Assembly (NCBI GenBank): GCA_001942415.1
Contig: MKJX01000122.1
Coordinates: 1-64,000, forward strand
Length of the DNA stretch: 64,000 nucleotides
Reading direction: 5' to 3'
Source: Pseudonocardia sp. CNS-139
Lineage (GTDB): Bacteria; Actinomycetota; Actinomycetes; Mycobacteriales; Pseudonocardiaceae
The first letter of the stretch is position 1, and the number at the start of each line of letters is the position of its first letter. The position numbers were made by a program, and so were the translations under genes. The notes under the pieces were generated by a model, which did no database searches, was not told where the DNA came from, and saw nothing but the letters and a program-made list of their open reading frames with translations. Below are positions 35,981 to 46,190 of the stretch, one piece after another.

Positions 35981-37490
35981 ATGGAGTCCGGGAAATCCCA
36001 GCTCACCGCACCTGCCTGCGGGTGGAGGGGCTCGCCAAACGCTTCGGGGCGGCCGTCGCGCTGCAGGATGTCGAGCTCGAGTTCCGGGCCGGCACGATCA
36101 CCGCGCTGACGGGTGAGAACGGCTCCGGGAAATCGACGATCGCGCGGATTCTGGGTGGCGTGCTCACCCGGACGCGGGCCGGATACTGGTCGACGGTGCG
36201 CCGGTGGAGATCGCGAACGCGAAGGCCGCACTCTCCCGCGGGATCGCGCTGATCAGCCAGGAGCTGACGCTCGCCGGGGACCTCAGCGTGGCCGAGAACC
36301 TGTTCATGGGCCGCCTCCCGGGCACGGCCGGCACGGTGTCCTGGCGCCGGCTGCGCCGGGCCGCCGCCGAGGTGCTCGACCGCTACGAGATGCCGGTCCC
36401 GCCGGGCGCCCGGGTCGCGGACCTGCCCATCGAGCTGCAGCAGCAGGTCGAGATCGCCCGCGCGCTCACCGTCGACCCGCGGGTGCTGATCCTCGACGAG
36501 GCCACCAGCTCCCTGTCCGAGGCGGCCGCCGAGCGGCTGCTCGCGCTCATCGAGGAGCGTCGCGCCGCCGGCACCGCGGTCGTGATGATCACCCACCGCA
36601 TGAACGAGATCTACCGGGCCGCCGACACCGCGGCCGTGCTGCGCGACGGGCGGATCGTCGCGTCGGTCCCGATCCCCGCCACCCCCGAACCGGACCTGGT
36701 GCGGCTCATGGTCGGGCGCGAGCTGGGCGACTACTACGGCCGCCGGACCCACGCCGCCGACCCGGCGGTCGCGCTGCACGCCGAGGGCGTCGCCGCGGCC
36801 GGGCTGCTGCCCACCGACCTGCAGGTCCGGGCCGGGGAGATCGTCGGGATCGCGGGGCTGTCGGGCTCCGGCAAGGAGGTGCTGGGCCACGCGCTGGCCG
36901 GCGCCGTCGCGGCCGGCGGCCGGCTCGTCGTCGGCGGGCGGGAGGTGCCGCTGGGCCGTCCCACGCTGCGCCACGGCCTCGGCTTCGTGCCCGAGGACCG
37001 CAAGGCCAAGGCGCTGCTGCTCAACCGGCCGGTGGCCGAGAACCTGGCGCTGTCGTGGGCGTCGGAGGTCTTCCGGCTGGGCCTGCGCCGCGCGGGCCAC
37101 GAGCGCCGCCGCGTCGCCGAGGCCGTGCGGCGCTACGACATCCGCACCGCCTCGCCCCAGCTGCCGGCCGCGGCGCTGTCCGGCGGCAACCAGCAGAAGA
37201 TCACGATCGGCCGGCTCTTCGACCTCGACCTGCCCGCCTACGTCCTCAGCGAGCCGACCCGCGGCATCGACGTCGGCTCGAAGAGCGCGATCTACGCGCT
37301 GCTGCGCGAGCAGGCCGCCCGCGGCGCCGCGGTGCTGTTCATCTCCTCCGAGCTGAACGAGCTGTGCGGGGTCTGCGACCGGGTCCTGACGATGTACCGC
37401 GGCCGCGTGGTCGCCGAGTTCGACGGCGACGGGATCACCGAGGAAGCGGTCACCCACGCCATGGTCACGGGCGCGCCCGCTGCCGCCTGA
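35981..37490 (+). CDS. Sugar-type ABC transporter ATPase (RbsA/MglA-like, two NBDs)
   Basis: About 500 residues. N-terminal half: GENGSGKSTIARILGG Walker A, the RbsA-type ALISQELTLAGDLSVAENLFMG Q-loop, Walker B VLILDEATSS. C-terminal half: GIAGLSGSGKEVLGHAL degenerate Walker A, FVPEDRKAKALLLNRPVAENL, signature LSGGNQQKITIGR and SEPTRGIDVGSK. ATG 35981 with breaks near 36012 and 36180. First gene of a plus-strand operon that leads straight into a Rieske dioxygenase. Confidence 0.9.
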
Positions 37491-37530
37491 CCTGCACCTT
37501 CCCGCCCACCGGTACCGAAGAGGAACCGCC

Positions 37531-38604
37531 ATGACAGTTCTCGACCAGGCCGGCGCCCCGGTCGCGCCGGCCGCCGCGCCGCGGCGCCGGGTGCCGCTCC
37601 CGCACCTCGGGGAACGGGGTGGTGTCGTCGCCGCGTTCGTCGTGCTCGTCGTGCTCGCGTCGCTCACCCTCGACGGCTTCGCCACCTGGGCGAACGTGGT
37701 GAACGTGGTCGGGGCCAACAGCGTGGCGCTCGCGCTGGCCGTCGGGTCGACGTTCGTGATCATCGCGGGCGGCATCGACCTGTCGGTCGTCTCGATGACC
37801 GCGGCGTCCGGCATGGTCGTGGGCCTGCTCTTCGCCGCCGGCGCACCGACGGCGCTCAGCGTACTGGGCGGGCTGGCGGCCGGGCTCCTGCTCGGAGTCG
37901 TCAACGGCGTGCTCGTGTCCTGGGTGCGGATCAGCTTCCTGGTCGTGACGCTGGGCATGGCGTCGATCGCCGCGAGCATCGCGCTGCTGGTGGCCGACGG
38001 CTCCACGATCAACGTGTTCGACCTGCCGGCGTTCGGGGCGCTCAACACCTTCGCCACCGGCACGCTCGGCCCGGTCCCGATCGTCCTGCTGTTCGACGTC
38101 GCGCTCGTGCTCGTCGCCGCCGGGGTGCTCGGCTACACCCGGTTCGGACGGGCGGTGTTCGCCGTCGGGTCCAACCCGGAGGCGGCGCGGCTCAACGGCA
38201 TCGACGTCCGCACCACCACCCTGGCGGTCTACGCGATCGCGGGGCTCGCGGCCGGCGTCGCCGGGCTCGTCTCCGTCGGGCGGCTCACCGGCGCGTCCCC
38301 GCAGATCGACCCGTCGCTGCTCAACGGCGTGCTCGCGGCGGTGCTCATCGGCGGCACCTCGTTCAGCGGCGGCAAGGGCAGCATCGGCGGCACGGTGCTC
38401 GGGGTGCTGTTCCTCGGCGTCGTGCAGAACGCGATGACGCTCGCCGACATCTCCAGCTTCTGGCGGCAGGCCGTCAACGGCGTGCTGCTCATCCTGGCCG
38501 TCGGCCTCGGCCTGGTCCGCACCCGCGCGCAGCGTCGCGAGCGGGCGGCGGCGCGGGCCGTCGGGTCGGGACCAACCGGGACGTCGGGGGCGTCCCGTGC
38601 CTGA
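37531..38604 (+). CDS. Sugar-type ABC transporter permease (RbsC-like)
   Basis: 357 residues, intact, about ten hydrophobic segments. Family motifs GSTFVIIAGGIDLSVVSM and YTRFGRAVFAVGSNPEAARLNGID, and SFSGGKGSIGGTVLGVL near the end. Pairs with the upstream ATPase and the binding protein two genes on. Its 3' end overlaps the Rieske ferredoxin start by 8 nt, tying transport to oxidation. Confidence 0.93.
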   Translation: MTVLDQAGAPVAPAAAPRRRVPLPHLGERGGVVAAFVVLVVLASLTLDGFATWANVVNVVGANSVALALAVGSTFVIIAGGIDLSVVSMTAASGMVVGLLFAAGAPTALSVLGGLAAGLLLGVVNGVLVSWVRISFLVVTLGMASIAASIALLVADGSTINVFDLPAFGALNTFATGTLGPVPIVLLFDVALVLVAAGVLGYTRFGRAVFAVGSNPEAARLNGIDVRTTTLAVYAIAGLAAGVAGLVSVGRLTGASPQIDPSLLNGVLAAVLIGGTSFSGGKGSIGGTVLGVLFLGVVQNAMTLADISSFWRQAVNGVLLILAVGLGLVRTRAQRRERAAARAVGSGPTGTSGASRA

Positions 38605-38953
38605 CGCCGGTGCCGGCCCGTGGACGGAGGTCTGCGCGCTCGCGGACCTCGGCCCCGGGACGGCCACCACCGTGCCCGGCGCGTGCCCGCCGGTCGCCGT
38701 GTTCAACGTGGACGGCGAGCTGTTCGCGGTGGACGACACCTGCACGCACGCCGAGTACTCGCTCTCGCAGGGCTACCTCGACGGCGACGCCGTCGAGTGC
38801 GAGCTGCACTTCGCCACCTTCTCCGTCCGCACCGGCGCCGCCCTCACCGCCCCGGCCCAGGAGCCGCTCGGCACCTACCCGGTCGAGGTCGAGGCGGGCC
38901 GGGTGTTCGTCGCCGTCACCCGCCGCTGCGTGCTGGCGAAGCTCCGCACCTGA
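38597..38953 (+). CDS. Rieske [2Fe-2S] ferredoxin of a ring-hydroxylating dioxygenase
   Basis: 118 residues, biphenyl-dioxygenase-ferredoxin type. Cluster ligands C49-x-H51 (DDTCTHAEYSLSQG) and C68-x2-H71 (VECELHFATF). It carries electrons from the reductase at 42836 to the oxygenase at 40873. Unusually it is inserted between the transporter permease and binding-protein genes. GTG 38597; overlaps the permease. Confidence 0.93.
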   Translation: MPDAGAGPWTEVCALADLGPGTATTVPGACPPVAVFNVDGELFAVDDTCTHAEYSLSQGYLDGDAVECELHFATFSVRTGAALTAPAQEPLGTYPVEVEAGRVFVAVTRRCVLAKLRT

Positions 38954-38980
38954 ACCCCCACCCCCCGAACGGACACCCCC

Positions 38981-39988
38981 ATGCGCAACCCCCGACTGAT
39001 CGTCGCCGGCCTGCTGGCCTGCGCGCTCGCCACCACCGCCGCCTGCGGCACCGCCGCGGGCAGCGGCTCCGACTCCCTCACGGTCGGCATGTCGTCGCCG
39101 GTCATGGCCCAGGAGGGCCAGCAGGCGCTCGCGGACGGCTTCACCGCCGCCGCGGCCTCGCTCGGCTGGGGCGAGCGGGTCTACGACGCCAACCTCTCGG
39201 CCGACACCCAGGTCTCCAACGTCCAGACGATGGTGGCTCAGAACAACGCGGCGATCGCGGCGTGGGCGCTGGACGACGGCGCCATCTCCGGCGCCTACGC
39301 CGGCGCGCGGGCGGCGAACATCCCCGTCGTCGGGATCAACTCCGCGGGCAGCGGCGTGACCACCTCGGTCTGGTGGGAGGTCAACACCTGCGAGGCGGGC
39401 GGCACCGTCGAGAAGCTCGCGCAGCTCTTCGCCACCGCCAAGCCCGGCGGCAACATCGCGATCATCTCCGGGCCGCCCGCCCCGTCGATCGTCGCGCTCA
39501 CGGAGTGCTTCACGGCCGCCGCCGAGCAGGCCGGGCTCACGGTCGTCGCGCGGCAGGACAACACGCAGGACAGCAGCGCCGGGGCCTCCGCGCTGGCCCA
39601 GGACCTGCTCTCGGCGCACCCCGACCTCGACGGCTTCTGGGCCTACAACGACGCGTCCGCGCTGGGCATCTCCTCGGCGATCCTGGCGAGCGGCCGCACC
39701 GTCCACTCCGGGACGAACGGCGACGGCCTGGTCGTGACCGGCGTGAACGGCGACTCCGCCGCGATCACCGCCGTGCGCAACGGCACCGTCACCGCGACCG
39801 TCGACACCGACCCCGCCTGCACCGGCTGGGCCGTCGTCGGCGCGATGCAGTCGGCCGTGCAGGACGCGGGCGCCACGCCGGAGCGCTACGTGGTGCGCAG
39901 CGCGATCGTCGACAGCGCCGCCGTCGGCTCCTTCGTCGCACCGGCCGACCGCACCTGCTCCCTGACCGACCTCCCGCTCGTCGACTGA
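38981..39988 (+). CDS. Periplasmic sugar-type binding lipoprotein (Peripla_BP_4)
   Basis: 335 residues. Signal peptide with lipobox TTAAC, mature fold with SLTVGMSSPVMAQEGQQALADGF, VPVVGINSAG and the hinge pattern FWAYNDASALGISSAI of ribose/xylose-type binding proteins. Supplies the importer. As the operon is a dioxygenase one, the ligand may be an aromatic compound or conjugate rather than a sugar (inference). Confidence 0.9.
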   Translation: MRNPRLIVAGLLACALATTAACGTAAGSGSDSLTVGMSSPVMAQEGQQALADGFTAAAASLGWGERVYDANLSADTQVSNVQTMVAQNNAAIAAWALDDGAISGAYAGARAANIPVVGINSAGSGVTTSVWWEVNTCEAGGTVEKLAQLFATAKPGGNIAIISGPPAPSIVALTECFTAAAEQAGLTVVARQDNTQDSSAGASALAQDLLSAHPDLDGFWAYNDASALGISSAILASGRTVHSGTNGDGLVVTGVNGDSAAITAVRNGTVTATVDTDPACTGWAVVGAMQSAVQDAGATPERYVVRSAIVDSAAVGSFVAPADRTCSLTDLPLVD

Positions 39989-39997
39989 GGAGACTCC

Positions 39998-40858
39998 ATG
40001 ATCGACATCGAGCTGCCCGAGCCACCGGGCAAGCAGGTCGCGGCGCGCGGCCACACGATCCACTACATCGACGTCGGCGCGGGCCGGCCCACCGTGTTCC
40101 TGCACGGTGGCGGCCCCGGCTGCTCCGGCTGGACCGACTTCGGCACCGTCGCGGGCGCGTTCGAGCAGGACCGCCGGGTGCTGCTGGTGGACATGCTGCA
40201 CTTCGGCCGCTCGTCCAAGGAGCCGTTCACCGCGCCGCGCTGGAGCTACCACGGCCAGGTCATCGGCGCCGCCCTCGACGCGATCGGCGTCGAGCTGGCC
40301 GACTTCGTCTGCAACTCCATCGGCGGGTCCGCGGCGCTCGCGCTGGCCGCCGAACGCCCCGAGCTGGTGCGCAGGCTCGTCGTCACGGGGAGCGAGCCCA
40401 CCCCGCTCGGCGCGCAGGCGCCCAGCCCCGAGCTGGACCGCAAGGGCAGGACCGCGTGGACGAGCTACTACGCCGACGGCGGCCCGACCAGGGAGAAGCT
40501 GGCCGCGATCATGGCCGAGCTGGAGTGGACCGGCCTCGACGAGGTCCCGAGCTGGACGTTCGACCTGCGCTGGGAGCTGTCGAACCTGCCCGACCTGGTG
40601 GCGCTCGGGCCCGACTGGTCACCGGGCGGGGGCCGCGGAATCCCGCAGGACCTCGCCCACCACCTGACGCTCGTGCGGGCGAAGACGCTCTTCCTCTGGG
40701 GCGACCGCGACGCGTTCCTCGTGCCGGAGTACGCGCTCGGCCTCACCCGGCTCGTGCCGGACTCGTCGCTCCACGTGATGGCCGGCGGCGCGCACCACAT
40801 GGAGGAGGAGCGGCCGGGCGAGTATGCGGCCGTCGTCAAGGCCTTCCTGGACAGCTGA
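39998..40858 (+). CDS. Meta-cleavage-product-type alpha/beta hydrolase (BphD/HsaD-like)
   Basis: 286 residues, intact. Oxyanion loop FLHGGGPGCSGWTDF, nucleophile Ser in VCNSIGGSAAL (the N-S-x-G-G elbow of C-C bond hydrolases), acid WGDRDAFLVP and catalytic His GGAHHMEEE. BphD-type enzymes cleave the ring-fission products of aromatic degradation. No extradiol ring-cleavage gene lies in this window. ATG 39998 with GAGGAGAC. Confidence 0.88.
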   Translation: MIDIELPEPPGKQVAARGHTIHYIDVGAGRPTVFLHGGGPGCSGWTDFGTVAGAFEQDRRVLLVDMLHFGRSSKEPFTAPRWSYHGQVIGAALDAIGVELADFVCNSIGGSAALALAAERPELVRRLVVTGSEPTPLGAQAPSPELDRKGRTAWTSYYADGGPTREKLAAIMAELEWTGLDEVPSWTFDLRWELSNLPDLVALGPDWSPGGGRGIPQDLAHHLTLVRAKTLFLWGDRDAFLVPEYALGLTRLVPDSSLHVMAGGAHHMEEERPGEYAAVVKAFLDS

Positions 40859-40872
40859 GGAACGGGAGAGAC

Positions 40873-42219
40873 GTGGACATCAACGACAGGCTCCAGGAGC
40901 TCGTCGACTGGGAGCACGGCCTGATCGGGCCGGAGATCTTCATCGACGACGCCATCTACCGCAGGGAGCTGGAGGCGCTCTTCGGGCGCGCGTGGCTCTT
41001 CATCGCGCACGACTCGATGCTCGCCGCGCCGGGCGACTTCCTGAACACCTACATGGGCGGCGACCCGGTGCTCGCGATCCGGCAGAAGGACATGTCGGTG
41101 CGGGTGTTCCTCAACGCCTGCCGCCACCGCGGCATGAAGATCTGCCGCGCCGAGGACGGCAACGCCCGCACGTTCATGTGCACCTACCACGGGTGGACGT
41201 ACAACACCGCGGGCGAGCTGATCAACGTCCCCAACCTGGACACGGCCTACTTCAACGAGCTGGACCAGAAGCGCTGGGGCCTGGTCGAGGTCGCGCAGGT
41301 GGCGCAGTACAAGGGCCTGTGGTTCGCCACGTTCGACCCCACGGCGCCGCCGTTGGAGGAGTTCCTCGGCGACATGCTCTACTACATCGACGCCTGGGTG
41401 GACCGCACGCCCGGCGGCATCGAGGTGCTGCCCGGCGTCGTCAAGTGGACGATCCACGGCAACTGGAAGCTCGGCGCCGAGCAGTTCGGCGGCGACGGCT
41501 ACCACGCCGTGATCACGCACGCGTCGTCGCTCGGCACGTTCGACCCGTCGTTCCTGCGCGACATCAAGGGCATCGAGTTCGCGTCCCGCCAGGGCCACGG
41601 CTACTCGATGATCTTCGACCGGATGACCCGGTTCGCCGACGACCCGCTCGGCCGCTACAACCAGGAGCAGGTGCCCGAGCGGCTCGAACGCCTCGGCCCG
41701 GACCGCGCCAACACCGTCGGGAACTTCACCGTCTTCCCGAACCTCTCGGGGCTGCCCGGCTCGGCGAACCTGCGGATGTGGCACCCCAAGGGCCCCAACG
41801 AGTTCGAGATCTGGTCCTGGACCATCGTCGACAAGGACGCCCCCGAGGAGGTCAAGCGCGCCCAGCGCACGTCGGCGGCGTTCACGGAGGGCGCGGCCGG
41901 CGTCGTCGAGACCGACGACGGCGAGAACTGGGACCTGATCGGGCAGATGCTCGAACGCGGGGTGCAGACCCGCAAGATGGCCTGGAACTACCAGATGGGC
42001 CACGGCCACGAGACCGACCACGACCCCGTCTACCCGGGCCGGGTGCTGCGCAACTACTTCGGCGAGGGCCCGCAGCGGGCCTTCTACCGGCGCTGGCTGG
42101 AGTTCATGACCAGCGACGAGTGGCCGCGCACCGCGCCGGCCGAGCCCGAGCGCGTGGAGCACGAGGCCGGCGAGCTGGCGCTCTCCCGGAAGGGGGCCCT
42201 GCGTGCTGACGCTTCCTGA
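40873..42219 (+). CDS. Rieske dioxygenase large (alpha) subunit
   Basis: 448 residues, intact. Rieske site C83-R-H85 and C103-x2-H106 (FLNACRHRGM, FMCTYHGWTY). Mononuclear iron site D208-x2-H211-x4-H216 (GGDGYHAVITHAS) plus an Asp of TDDGENWD. Length and ligand spacing match biphenyl/benzoate-type alpha subunits. GTG 40873 with GGGAGAG. Assembles with the beta subunit, ferredoxin and reductase of this operon; the substrate is unknown. Confidence 0.95.
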   Translation: MDINDRLQELVDWEHGLIGPEIFIDDAIYRRELEALFGRAWLFIAHDSMLAAPGDFLNTYMGGDPVLAIRQKDMSVRVFLNACRHRGMKICRAEDGNARTFMCTYHGWTYNTAGELINVPNLDTAYFNELDQKRWGLVEVAQVAQYKGLWFATFDPTAPPLEEFLGDMLYYIDAWVDRTPGGIEVLPGVVKWTIHGNWKLGAEQFGGDGYHAVITHASSLGTFDPSFLRDIKGIEFASRQGHGYSMIFDRMTRFADDPLGRYNQEQVPERLERLGPDRANTVGNFTVFPNLSGLPGSANLRMWHPKGPNEFEIWSWTIVDKDAPEEVKRAQRTSAAFTEGAAGVVETDDGENWDLIGQMLERGVQTRKMAWNYQMGHGHETDHDPVYPGRVLRNYFGEGPQRAFYRRWLEFMTSDEWPRTAPAEPERVEHEAGELALSRKGALRADAS

Positions 42220-42814
42220 GCAGTCCGGCCGCGCGCGGTCGGCGCCCAAGTTCCGCTCGCTGGGCCTGCCGCCGGTGGCGCCGGAGCTGCAGCGCGCCGT
42301 CGAGCACTTCTACCACGGCGAGGCCGAGCTCCTGGACGACTGGGAGTGGCGGGCCTGGGTGGAGCTGTTCACCGCCGACGCGCACTACCGCATGCCGATC
42401 CGCCGCAACCGGCTGCGCCGCCAGCGCAAGACCGACGAGGCCGACGACCTCGGCGGCCTGGAGGTCGCGCACGTCGACGACGACCGCACGTCCCTCGACA
42501 TGCGCATCCAGCAGCTGGAGAGCGGGATGCACTGGGCGGAGGACCCGCCGTCGCGTTCGCGGCACCTCGTGACGAACGTGCGGGTGAAGGCCGCCGCGCT
42601 CGACGACGGGACGCCGGTGGAGGGCGAGTACCACGTGCGCAGCAACTTCCTCGTCTACCGCAACCGCCTGGAGGCCGAGGTCGACGTGTGGGCGGGGGAG
42701 CGGCGCGACGTGCTGCGCGCCGACGACGGCGCCACCGGCTTCCGGATCGCCGACCGGATCGTCCTGCTGGACCAGAACCTCGTGCTGTCGAAGAACCTCA
42801 GCGTGTTCTTCTGA
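42203..42814 (+). CDS. Rieske dioxygenase small (beta) subunit
   Basis: 203 residues, intact. NTF2-like fold: AVEHFYHGEAELLDDWEWRAWVELF, HYRMPIRRNRLR, HWAEDPPSRSRHLVTNVRV and ends DRIVLLDQNLVLSKNLSVFF, characteristic of aromatic dioxygenase beta subunits. Start overlaps the alpha gene by 17 nt. Confidence 0.94.
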   Translation: MLTLPEQSGRARSAPKFRSLGLPPVAPELQRAVEHFYHGEAELLDDWEWRAWVELFTADAHYRMPIRRNRLRRQRKTDEADDLGGLEVAHVDDDRTSLDMRIQQLESGMHWAEDPPSRSRHLVTNVRVKAAALDDGTPVEGEYHVRSNFLVYRNRLEAEVDVWAGERRDVLRADDGATGFRIADRIVLLDQNLVLSKNLSVFF

Positions 42815-42835
42815 GGCCGCCAGGAACGGAATCCG

Positions 42836-44060
42836 ATGCCGAACAAGATGTCCTACGTGATCGTCGGCGCGGGCTGGCTGGCGCCCGCGCCGCCGAGGCG
42901 CTGCGCGAGAAGGGGTTCGACGACCGGATCTTCCTCGTCGGGGACGAGGGCCGGCTGCCCTACGAGCGCCCGCCGCTGTCGAAGGAGGTGCTGCGCGGGT
43001 CGGCCCCCGTCTCGTCGACGACGCTGCGGGCGTGGGAGGACTGGATGGACATCGCCGTCCACCTCGTCCTCGACGACCCGGTCGCCGCGCTCGACACCGC
43101 CGACCGCAGCGTGGTGCTGGCGAGCGGCATCCGCATCCACGCCGACAAGGTGCTGCTCGCGACCGGCGGCGTCCCCGTCCGGCTGGACGTGGCCGGCGCG
43201 GCCCTGCCCGGCGTGCACTACCTGCGCACCGCCGCCGAGTGCGAGGCGCTGGCGACCGGCTGCGCCGCGGGCGGCTGCGGGTGGCCGTGGTGGGCGGCGG
43301 GTTCCTCGCCGTCGAGGTCGCGTCGACCGCGGCCGCGCTCGGTAACGAGGTCACCTGGCTGTGCCGCTCCCGCCAGCCGCTCACCGGCACCGTCGGCGGC
43401 CACGCCGCGCGCGAGCTGGGGGAGCGGCTCGGCGGGATCACGGTGCGGACCGGGGTGTCGGTCGCCGGGTTCGCCGGCCGGACCGCCGTCACCGGGGCCG
43501 TGCTCCAGGACGGGGAGACGGTGCCGGCCGACGTCGTGCTCGTCGCGGTCGGGCACCGGCCCGCCCTCGGCTACCTGGACCCGGCCGTCTTCGGCACCCG
43601 GCACGGCGTGCCCGTCGACGAGCGGCTGGAGACGGCCGTGCCCGGGGTGTTCGCCGCGGGCGACGTCGCGAGCTTCGTCGACCCGTTCGTCGGCGCCCGC
43701 GTCCGGCACGGCACCTGGCGCAACGCCCAGGAGCAGGCCAGGACGGCGGCGGGCGCGATGCTCGGCGACCCCGCGCCCTACCGGAGCGTCCCGTGGTCGT
43801 GGTCGGACCACTTCGGCACGAACGTGCAGGTCGCGGGCCAGGTGGACGAGACGGCCGAGATCGTCGAGCGGCGCGGGACCCGCGGCGTCACCTGGTTCTA
43901 CCTCGACGGCGGCCGCGTCGTCGGGGCGGTCGGGATCGACGCCGGGCGCGACGTCCGCGCGGCGATGCTGCTCATGGAGGGCGGGGTCCCGGTGGACCCG
44001 GCGGCCGTCGCCGATCCCGCGGTCGACCTGCGCGCGACGACGGGGGTGACCCCGGCGTGA
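42836..44060 (+). CDS. Ferredoxin reductase component (FAD/NAD(P))
   Basis: About 408 residues, BphA4/HcaD type. FAD loop YVIVGAG (break near 42880), RLPYERPPLSKEVL, ATGGVPVRL, second nucleotide loop VAVVGGGFLAVEVASTAAAL (break near 43275), FAAGDVASFVDPF and the WSDHFGTNVQVAG C-terminal domain. Transfers NADH electrons to the Rieske ferredoxin at 38597. Confidence 0.92.
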
Positions 44061-44974
44061 ACGGCTTCCCGCAGGCTCTCCTGGATCCACGGTTCCAGCG
44101 CTCGCTGCGCACCCCGGAGATGGAGGTCGGCTACCTCGAACGCGGCAGCGGCGACCCGCTCGTGCTGGTGCAGGCGTGGGGACCGCGGCCGGGCGCCACC
44201 GCGTCGCTGGTCTACGGCCGGGTGCTGGACGACCTCGCGCAGCGCTACCGCTGCATCGCCGTCGACCTGCCCAACTACGGGCTCACCGGGCCCGTCGAGT
44301 ACCACGAGCCGGTGCACGACGTGGCCGTGCGGGCCGTGCTCGCGGTGCTCGACCACCTGGGCGTCGACCGGGCGCCGGTGGTCGGCTGCTCGATGGGCGC
44401 GACCACCGGCATCGACCTCGCGCTCGCCCACCCCGAGCGGGTCGGCGCGCTGCTCGTCGGCGCCTGCCACGCGTCCACCGGCGGCGACCCGTACCTCGTC
44501 ACGCCGTTCCCGTCGGAGGTGATGCGGCTCTACCAGGAGGCCGACGCCGACCCCGGCGACACCGGCAAGCTGCGCCGGCTGCTGCGCGCCCTCTGGTACG
44601 ACGAGGCGCTGGTCACCGACGAGATCGTCGCCGCGCTGCAGGACGTGCGGGCCGCGAAGGCCGACCACTGGGCGGCCGAGCGGCGGTCGGTGAGCGTGCC
44701 GCACAGCAACATGGCCGCCCTCGCGACATTGGCGATGCCGGTGACCGTGGTGCACGGCCGCAACGACCGGATGGTCCCGTTCGAGCAGGCCCTCGCGATC
44801 GGCTCCTACGTCACGCACGCCGACGTGCGGCTGCTCGCGCGCTGCGGGCACTGGCCGCCCTACGAGCGCCCGGACGCGTTCGTGGACGCGGTGCTGTGCC
44901 TCCTGGAAGGGCCCCGGCACCGCGCCGTGGCGGGCCCGTCGCAGCACGTGACCGCACATGTAAACAGCCCTTGA
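44057..44974 (+). CDS. Alpha/beta hydrolase
   Basis: 305 residues, intact. Oxyanion region LVLVQAWGPRPGATA, nucleophile GCSMGATTGI, acid HGRNDRMVP, catalytic His ARCGHWPPYERPDAF. A second hydrolase of the operon, different from the BphD-like one; GTG 44057 overlaps the reductase stop. It could hydrolyse a later intermediate or ester of the substrate. Confidence 0.87.
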   Translation: MNGFPQALLDPRFQRSLRTPEMEVGYLERGSGDPLVLVQAWGPRPGATASLVYGRVLDDLAQRYRCIAVDLPNYGLTGPVEYHEPVHDVAVRAVLAVLDHLGVDRAPVVGCSMGATTGIDLALAHPERVGALLVGACHASTGGDPYLVTPFPSEVMRLYQEADADPGDTGKLRRLLRALWYDEALVTDEIVAALQDVRAAKADHWAAERRSVSVPHSNMAALATLAMPVTVVHGRNDRMVPFEQALAIGSYVTHADVRLLARCGHWPPYERPDAFVDAVLCLLEGPRHRAVAGPSQHVTAHVNSP

Positions 44975-45028
44975 ACAGGTCAGATGATCCGTGGTGAACG
45001 GCCGCCCGGGCGACCTACCGTCCGACGC

Positions 45029-46109
45029 ATGCAGCCCGCTCCCACCCCGTCCCGCACCGTGGGGTCGCGCTACGCCACCCTCGTCGAGATGGGCGCGGTG
45101 CTCGCGGACGCGACGACCTCGACCAGCTCGGCCAGGCGTACGTCGAGATGGCCGGGCAGGTCATCGACTTCCCGATGCTCGCCGTCTACATGTTCGGGCG
45201 CGACGGCGGCCCGGCCCCGACCTGGTACGCCTACCGGAACGTGAGCGCCCGGTACATGGCGACCTACGAGCGGGCCGGGCGGGCCATCGACCTGGAGCTG
45301 CGCGAGGCGCTCACCACCCGCGCCCCCGTCTACAACCTCGCCCGCCGTTCCGTGCAGCAGTGGCGCGAGACCGAGATCTACCGGCTCGTCGACCGCATCG
45401 AGAACATGCTGCACGTGCTGAAGGCGCCGGTCCTCGTGGACGGGCGGGTGGTCGGCACCGTCGACTTCGCCTCCGACCGGGTCGCGCGCAGGTCGACGAG
45501 ACCGACATGGACCTCATGGCCGGCCTCGCCCGGACGGTCGGCGGGGCCGTCACCGCCCTGCGCCGCCGCCAGGAGCTGGAGGAGCAGCTGGCGATCCGCT
45601 CGCACGCGCTGGAGACCAGCTCGGCCGCGATGGTGTGGTTCACCGCCGACCGGGCCGAGCCGACGATCACCCCGTCGGCGGCCCGGCTGCTGGCCGAGCT
45701 GCGCGAGGGCCCGGACATCCTCTACCGGATCCTGCGCGACACCGGCACGACCGAGCAGACCCACCGCTCGTACCTCGTGCGGCTGCGCGACGGCGCGAAG
45801 GACGTGCTGGACTGCACGGTCCGCGCGGTGCCCGAGCAGCCCGGCGCCGAGGTGCTGGAGCTGACGCTGGAGACCACCGGCGGGCGTTACGTCGACGACC
45901 GGCTCTCGTCGCTCTCGGCCCGCGAGCACGACGTCGCCGAGCTGGTGGCCGCGGGCCTGTCGGACAAGCAGATCGCCGCCCGCCTCACGCTGTCGCTCTA
46001 CACCGTGCGCCAGCACGTCAAGAGCATCTACACGAAGCTGCAGATCTCCAACCGCGTCCACCTCACCCGGATGTTCCTGGGCCGGACCGCGAGCATCGAC
46101 CCCCTGTGA
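45029..46109 (+). CDS. GAF-LuxR transcriptional regulator
   Basis: About 360 residues with a GAF-like ligand domain (DFPMLAVYMFGRDGG, PVLVDGRVVGTVDFASD), a helical linker and C-terminal LuxR helix-turn-helix (LSSLSAREHDVAELVAAGLSDKQIAARLTLS, TVRQHVKSIYTKLQI). Breaks near 45110 and 45490. Lies 54 bp after the hydrolase gene on the same strand, so it is probably the pathway activator. Resembles LuxR regulators of aromatic catabolic operons in actinobacteria. Confidence 0.83.
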
Positions 46110-46190
46110 CCGGCGGTTTCCTGCGCTCTTAGCCGCGTCACAAGATCCCTCTCCACCGTGGGCGCGAACACGGAGGAGAGGACCAACATC

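Noticed and set aside
38620..42219. A 1199-codon open frame on the plus strand
   Set aside because: Shadow of ferredoxin, binding protein and hydrolase genes in another frame; only the last third (40873-42219) is the true dioxygenase alpha subunit.
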